This document shows positions 34,410 through 37,713 of a DNA stretch of 37,713 nt, piece after piece (the first letter of the stretch is position 1; every line of letters begins with the position of its first letter). A model generated the notes under the pieces. That model worked only from the letters and a program-made list of their open reading frames with translations, did no database searches and had not been told where the DNA came from. The stretch is taken from NCBI GenBank assembly GCA_017470095.1, contig JAFUFC010000128.1:1-37713 (forward strand), written 5' to 3'. The DNA is from Clostridia bacterium. Its GTDB lineage: Bacteria > Bacillota > Clostridia > Christensenellales > Aristaeellaceae. Position numbers and translations under genes: made by a program.

Positions 34410-35135
34410 ATGAGCAGATTGGGTGATCTGATTCGCCTGGAGCGCACTCGTCAGGGCCTGACCCACAAGCAGGTGGCCCGGAAGTGCGGCGTCAGCGATA
34501 AATACTTGATGGAAGTGGAAGCGGGCACCCGCATCATTGCCGACGACCAGGCCCGCCGCATCTTGAAAACCATGGGCATGACCCAGCAGACAGAAGCGGA
34601 TTTTACGCTGGACGATATTGCCGCCACGGTGGACCTGCAATCCGCCGTGCCCCAATTGACCCGGGCTGTGGAGCCTAAAAAAGCCGCCAAGCCCATCCAC
34701 GAAGAAAAGGATGGCGATCCCGGCGTGGCCGGCTCCATCTGGTTGGACGCCCTGAGCGGCGTACTTAAGCACGTGCCGGTGTACAACGCCGTCATGAAGG
34801 AAGTGGGCCACCGGCTGTTGCCCATCACCAACGGCAAAATCGAAGGCGCGTCTCCCGACAAAGTATACTATTTTATGGCGCCGGATAACCATTTGCGGGG
34901 CTTCCGCATCCAGCGAGGCGATCTACTGCTGGTAGTGCCCGCCCAGGCCGTGGTGGACGGGGCCATCATGCTGCTGCAAACGCCCCAGGGACGGGTGCTG
35001 CGCAAGATGAAGCGAGTGAACGATTATCAGGCCATGCTGCAAAAATATGACGAGTCCTTTGAAAGCGAAATCAAGAATTACAACGAAATCACCGTGGTGG
35101 GCCGATGTGTGCGGCTGGAAGCGGATTTAACGTAA
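34410..35135 (+). CDS. XRE-family regulator with degenerate LexA/S24-like C-terminal domain
   Basis: 241 residues; AGGAGG 11 bases before the ATG. An HTH_3 domain (about 4-58: LGDLIRLERTRQGLTHKQVARKCGVSDKYL region) is followed by a linker and a domain (about 145-240) resembling the S24/LexA peptidase fold: YFMAPDNHLRGFRIQRGDLLLVVPAQ, VLRKMKRV, and the closing ITVVGRCVRLE. The nucleophile motif GDSM reads PDNHL, so the serine is missing and self-cleavage is unlikely; the lysine region is kept. It probably binds DNA near this unit or elsewhere, sensing a ligand or partner instead of cleavage. Last gene of the unit. Confidence 0.85.
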   Translation: MSRLGDLIRLERTRQGLTHKQVARKCGVSDKYLMEVEAGTRIIADDQARRILKTMGMTQQTEADFTLDDIAATVDLQSAVPQLTRAVEPKKAAKPIHEEKDGDPGVAGSIWLDALSGVLKHVPVYNAVMKEVGHRLLPITNGKIEGASPDKVYYFMAPDNHLRGFRIQRGDLLLVVPAQAVVDGAIMLLQTPQGRVLRKMKRVNDYQAMLQKYDESFESEIKNYNEITVVGRCVRLEADLT

Positions 35136-35142
35136 CAAAAAC

Positions 35143-35176
35143 GGAGGGAACCCATGAGGGTTCCCTCCTTATTTTT
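35143..35176. terminator. Terminator after the regulator, overlapping the AAG gene end
   Basis: GGAGGGAACCC (35143-35153), ATGA loop, GGGTTCCCTCC (35158-35168), then TTATTTTT. Plus-strand terminator; the A-run before it makes it usable for the minus strand too. Confidence 0.9.
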
Positions 35177-35678
35177 GCGCAATAAAACGCCAAGGCATGC
35201 TCTTCCACGGCTCGGCAGCATAATCGATACCCACCCGGGGTGCGGTGCGCACAGCGGGATGCGCCCCTTCCTCCATCCAAATTTCATCCGACGCGGGTAG
35301 GTACAGGCCGTTTTGCCCGCCGGTAACCTGAAAAGCCTTGGTCCATTTGGCGGGGCCATCAAGGGGCTTATCCATCGCGCGGATCAGCACGCCCTGGGGT
35401 ACATCCTTGGGCCCGGTGACCACATTGAACAGCCAGTGCAGCCCATATACCAAGTACACATAGCTGTGGCCGCCCTCCCGGTACAGCATCTCCGTCCGGG
35501 GGGTGCGGCCCTTGCTGGCGTGGCATGCCAAATCCTCCTGACCCCGATACGCTTCCGTTTCCGTGACGCATCCCCGGATCACCGTACCATCCGGCAATCG
35601 GCGGCAGATCACCGCACCCACCAATTGCGGAGCCACTTTCAGCACATCCTGGCGGAAAAAATCCCCATCGATTTTCAC
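35169..35678 (-). CDS. 3-methyladenine DNA glycosylase (AAG/MPG family)
   Basis: 169 residues. The start is GTG at 35678, overlapping the stop of the DUF1667 gene as GTGA; no ribosome site of note, so translation is coupled. Family motifs: ETEAYRG with catalytic Glu42 and Tyr44, ACHASKGRTPRTEMLY, YVYLVYGLHWLFNVV, and VLIRAMDKP. The enzyme flips out and removes alkylated or deaminated purines. Somewhat short (about 200 is usual), ending soon after the C-terminal GIDYAAEPW motif. Last gene of the patB-pepV-DUF1667 unit. Confidence 0.93.
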   Translation of the reverse strand: MKIDGDFFRQDVLKVAPQLVGAVICRRLPDGTVIRGCVTETEAYRGQEDLACHASKGRTPRTEMLYREGGHSYVYLVYGLHWLFNVVTGPKDVPQGVLIRAMDKPLDGPAKWTKAFQVTGGQNGLYLPASDEIWMEEGAHPAVRTAPRVGIDYAAEPWKSMPWRFIAQK

Positions 35679-36034
35679 GGCACAGCCTTGGTAGCGATCA
35701 CATCAACGCCGCTGCCGCACACATTTTCGATCAGCACATCCCCAGCGGCAATGGGCGCTTCAAACGGATGATCCATCACGGCACGCATGCAATCGTCAAT
35801 TAGCTTCTTGGGGATGGGCGTGCGGGTTTTCAGGCTGACGGGCATTTCCCTTTCCCGCACTGGGGCCACGGCGGTAACCATGCGCAGCGGGGCCACACAC
35901 TCCTGCCGGGCATAGCTGTCGCCGCGCTTGCAGGTGTTGCCCTTCACGGACAGCACTTGCTCTCCTTCGTGGGTCACTTCCATGCGGCAGCCCACAGGGC
36001 AGTTGATACAGGTGATCATTTCGGTGGTGGCCAT
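35675..36034 (-). CDS. DUF1667 protein
   Basis: 119 residues from ATG 36034, six bases after GAGGA; ATG 36040 overlaps the PepV stop and is the alternative. Cysteine motif CINCPVGC (about 7-14) plus a further CKRG, then a tail of the DUF1667 pattern (RTPIPKKLIDDCMRAV, ...GVDVIATK). The family is often coded with an FAD-dependent glycerol-3-phosphate dehydrogenase/oxidase; no such gene is here. The cysteines may bind zinc or an Fe-S cluster. Function unknown. Confidence 0.85.
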   Translation of the reverse strand: MATTEMITCINCPVGCRMEVTHEGEQVLSVKGNTCKRGDSYARQECVAPLRMVTAVAPVREREMPVSLKTRTPIPKKLIDDCMRAVMDHPFEAPIAAGDVLIENVCGSGVDVIATKAVP

Positions 36035-36036
36035 GC

Positions 36037-37425
36037 TCATTCCTCGCTCTCGGTTCTGTTGTCGCCTGCCAGGCGGATGATGGCCCGGGCAAAAATGCGG
36101 GCGTTCTGATAAATGGATTCCTCAGTCATGAATTCATCGGCCTGATGGGCCATTTCTACTTCGCCGGGGAACAGCGCGCCGAAGGCCACGCCCTCCTCCA
36201 TGCTCTGGGCATAGGTGCCGCCGCCGATGGCGATGGTTTTTTTCTCCGCGCCGGTCACTTCATGATACGCTTCCAGCAGTTCCTGCACCAATTCAGTATG
36301 TTCACTGACGTAATGGGGCTTATGGCTGGTGGGCACAGTAATTTCAAAATCCGGCAGGCGCATTTTGATCATTTCCACCATGGCATCCCGGTTCAGCAGC
36401 ACGGGATAGCGGATGTCCATCAATGCTTCTACGCTGTCGTCATCCACCTTAATGATGTCCAAACTGCCGGTCAGTTCGCCGGAAATGGCGTCGCTCATGG
36501 CGATGCCCAGATTTTCGCCATTATAGGTCATGCCCACAGCATCAGCCAGGGACAGCAGCGCACCGGTGGCGCCCAGTTCTTTGAAGATCAGCAGCATCTG
36601 GCCGATTGCATTGCGGCCATGGGACGGGAACGCGGCATGGCCGGTCATGCCAGTAGTTTCAATGATCACAGCGCCGTTGCACAGCATGGTTGTTACCGGG
36701 AAGCCCAGCTTCTTGCCCGCTTCCTGGGCCCGTTCAGCCATGGCTTCATCTCCTTCCACCAAAGCGGAAGCAAAGCCGGGAATCACATTGGCCCTCTCGC
36801 CCACCTGCATAGACAACACGTGCAGCCCTTCATGGCTGTTTTTGCCGACAAACTGAATGTGGGCGCCTCCTTTTTCAATGTTGATGACCGGATAATCCGC
36901 ATCCGGGCTGAAGCCGGAACGAGGCATTTCGGTGACCTGCTTATAATACCGCATATCGGAAGAGCCGCATTCCTCATCGCACCCCAGAATCAGGCGCACC
37001 TTGCGCTTCAAGGGAATGCCCGCTTCCTTCACCGCCCGCATGGCATACAGCACCGCCACAGCCGGGCCTTTGTCATCGCTGGTGCCTCGGCCATAAATTT
37101 TGCCGTCGATGCGCTGAGCGCCGAAAGGATCCCGGCTCCAGCCGTCACCCACAGGCACCACATCCAGATGGGCCAGGATAGCCAAAGCGTCCCGGGTGCT
37201 GCCATCGCCCAGGTCAGCGTGGCCGGCGTAACCGTCAAAAATCTCCGTTTTCAGGCCGAAGGCTTCGCAATCGGCCATGGCGGTGTCCAACGCCTTGCGC
37301 GCCTCAACGCCAAAGGGGGCGTCCGGCGCGGGTTCGCCCTTCACGCTGGGAATGCGCACCCACTTTTGCACGGTTTCCATCATTTCTTCCCGATAGGATG
37401 CCAGAATTTCATCAATCCGATCCAT
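36037..37425 (-). CDS. pepV: M20 dipeptidase, PepV family
   Basis: 462 residues; GGAGG eight bases before ATG 37425. Di-zinc site of the M20 family: His86 and Asp88 (LAHLDVVP), bridging Asp117 (GRGTSDDKGP), Glu151 as base and Glu152 as ligand (DEECGS), Asp175 (SPDADYP), and a late His (MAHQADE). The length, the SPDADYPV motif and the lid domain fit PepV, which hydrolyses dipeptides in the cytosol. The stop overlaps the next gene's first ATG, so the genes are coupled. Confidence 0.95.
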   Translation of the reverse strand: MDRIDEILASYREEMMETVQKWVRIPSVKGEPAPDAPFGVEARKALDTAMADCEAFGLKTEIFDGYAGHADLGDGSTRDALAILAHLDVVPVGDGWSRDPFGAQRIDGKIYGRGTSDDKGPAVAVLYAMRAVKEAGIPLKRKVRLILGCDEECGSSDMRYYKQVTEMPRSGFSPDADYPVINIEKGGAHIQFVGKNSHEGLHVLSMQVGERANVIPGFASALVEGDEAMAERAQEAGKKLGFPVTTMLCNGAVIIETTGMTGHAAFPSHGRNAIGQMLLIFKELGATGALLSLADAVGMTYNGENLGIAMSDAISGELTGSLDIIKVDDDSVEALMDIRYPVLLNRDAMVEMIKMRLPDFEITVPTSHKPHYVSEHTELVQELLEAYHEVTGAEKKTIAIGGGTYAQSMEEGVAFGALFPGEVEMAHQADEFMTEESIYQNARIFARAIIRLAGDNRTESEE

Positions 37426-37427
37426 AT

Positions 37428-37713
37428 TTATTTATCCTCCTTCAGGGCATCGCACAAGCGTTCCATGCCCGCAATCAACTGTTTCCGGGGACAGCCGAAA
37501 TTGACCCGTAAAAAGCCGTCTCCCTCCTGGCCAAAGAAAGTGCCGGCGGTAAAGGCCACGCCGTGGCGCTTGCATCTTTCCATCAATTCCTGGCAATTGT
37601 AGCCCCAGGCACGCAGATCCATCCAGGCCAGGTATGTGGCTTCGACGGGCGTCAATTTCGCTTTGGGCAGCCGTTCCCGTACAAATTCAGCCAGCGCCTT
37701 CCGATTGCCGTCA
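37428..37713 (-). CDS. MalY/PatB-family aminotransferase, C-terminal part (5' end outside window)
   Basis: The frame stays open to the window edge; only the last ~95 residues are seen. GNRKALAEFVRERLP followed by PVEATYLAWMDLR, GVAFTAGTFFGQEGDGFLRVNFGCP matches the C-terminal domain of PLP-dependent MalY/PatB (cystathionine beta-lyase type) enzymes. The PLP lysine is outside the window. The stop lies two bases before the PepV ATG, so both share a transcript. Confidence 0.9.
   Translation of the reverse strand, partial: DGNRKALAEFVRERLPKAKLTPVEATYLAWMDLRAWGYNCQELMERCKRHGVAFTAGTFFGQEGDGFLRVNFGCPRKQLIAGMERLCDALKEDK

Noticed and set aside
36145-37602. 485-codon plus-strand open frame opposite pepV
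   Set aside because: Antisense frame; pepV has all zinc ligands and a clear start.

Overview
The window looks like G+C-rich Clostridia (Bacillota). Supporting this are strong AGGAGG ribosome sites, a proline T-box leader, an IspH-ribosomal protein S1 fusion, YlbF and MltG, a SpoIIQ-like sporulation protein, a Gram-positive LexA box at uvrA and long TATPEPTAEP linkers in secreted proteins. A gut or rumen lineage such as Christensenellales would fit, but that is a guess from style only.

Layout. 1-721: tail of an alanine-rich helical repeat protein. 828-4761: minus-strand genes for HtrA protease, a PflX-like radical SAM protein, MltG and a YlbF-like protein. 4982-8843: plus-strand genes for an ATP-grasp enzyme, a secreted peptidoglycan-binding protein with a 30-bp minisatellite, and an ECF sigma/anti-sigma pair. 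8844-9222: gene-free, with palindromic repeats. 9223-14382: minus-strand proS (T-box controlled), a Nudix hydrolase and uvrA (LexA box). 14536-16804: a small unknown protein and a secreted CotH-kinase protein. 16860-18875: uvrB. 19213-22393: murA and ftsH. 22538-23125: an A+T-rich orphan gene with a possible ADP-ribosyltransferase fold. 23269-25715: SpoIIQ-like protein and glmS. 25870-26099: a MITE-like element. 26099-31441: minus-strand PIG-L deacetylase, ispH-rpsA fusion, a structured RNA candidate, a small membrane protein and cca. 31547-35135: a compact plus-strand unit. 35169-37713: minus-strand AAG glycosylase, DUF1667 protein, PepV and a MalY/PatB aminotransferase fragment.

Most genes are housekeeping: cell-wall synthesis (murA, glmS, mltG), DNA repair (uvrA, uvrB, AAG), translation (proS, cca, S1) and proteolysis (htrA, ftsH, pepV). 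The most unusual unit is 31547-35135. It encodes a Cys-rich YkgJ-like protein, an orphan beta-class DNA methyltransferase, a membrane-anchored peptidoglycan-binding barnase with all catalytic residues, its barstar, and an XRE regulator with a LexA-like C-terminal fold lacking the serine. The genes touch or nearly touch, and the first promoter shares its -35 with divergent cca.

Other notable points: the ispH-rpsA frame runs through its own terminator with no stop codon; an element has inserted exactly into the stop codon of the PIG-L gene; S1 has a strong internal start inside the fusion; and a folded RNA candidate lies upstream of ispH.
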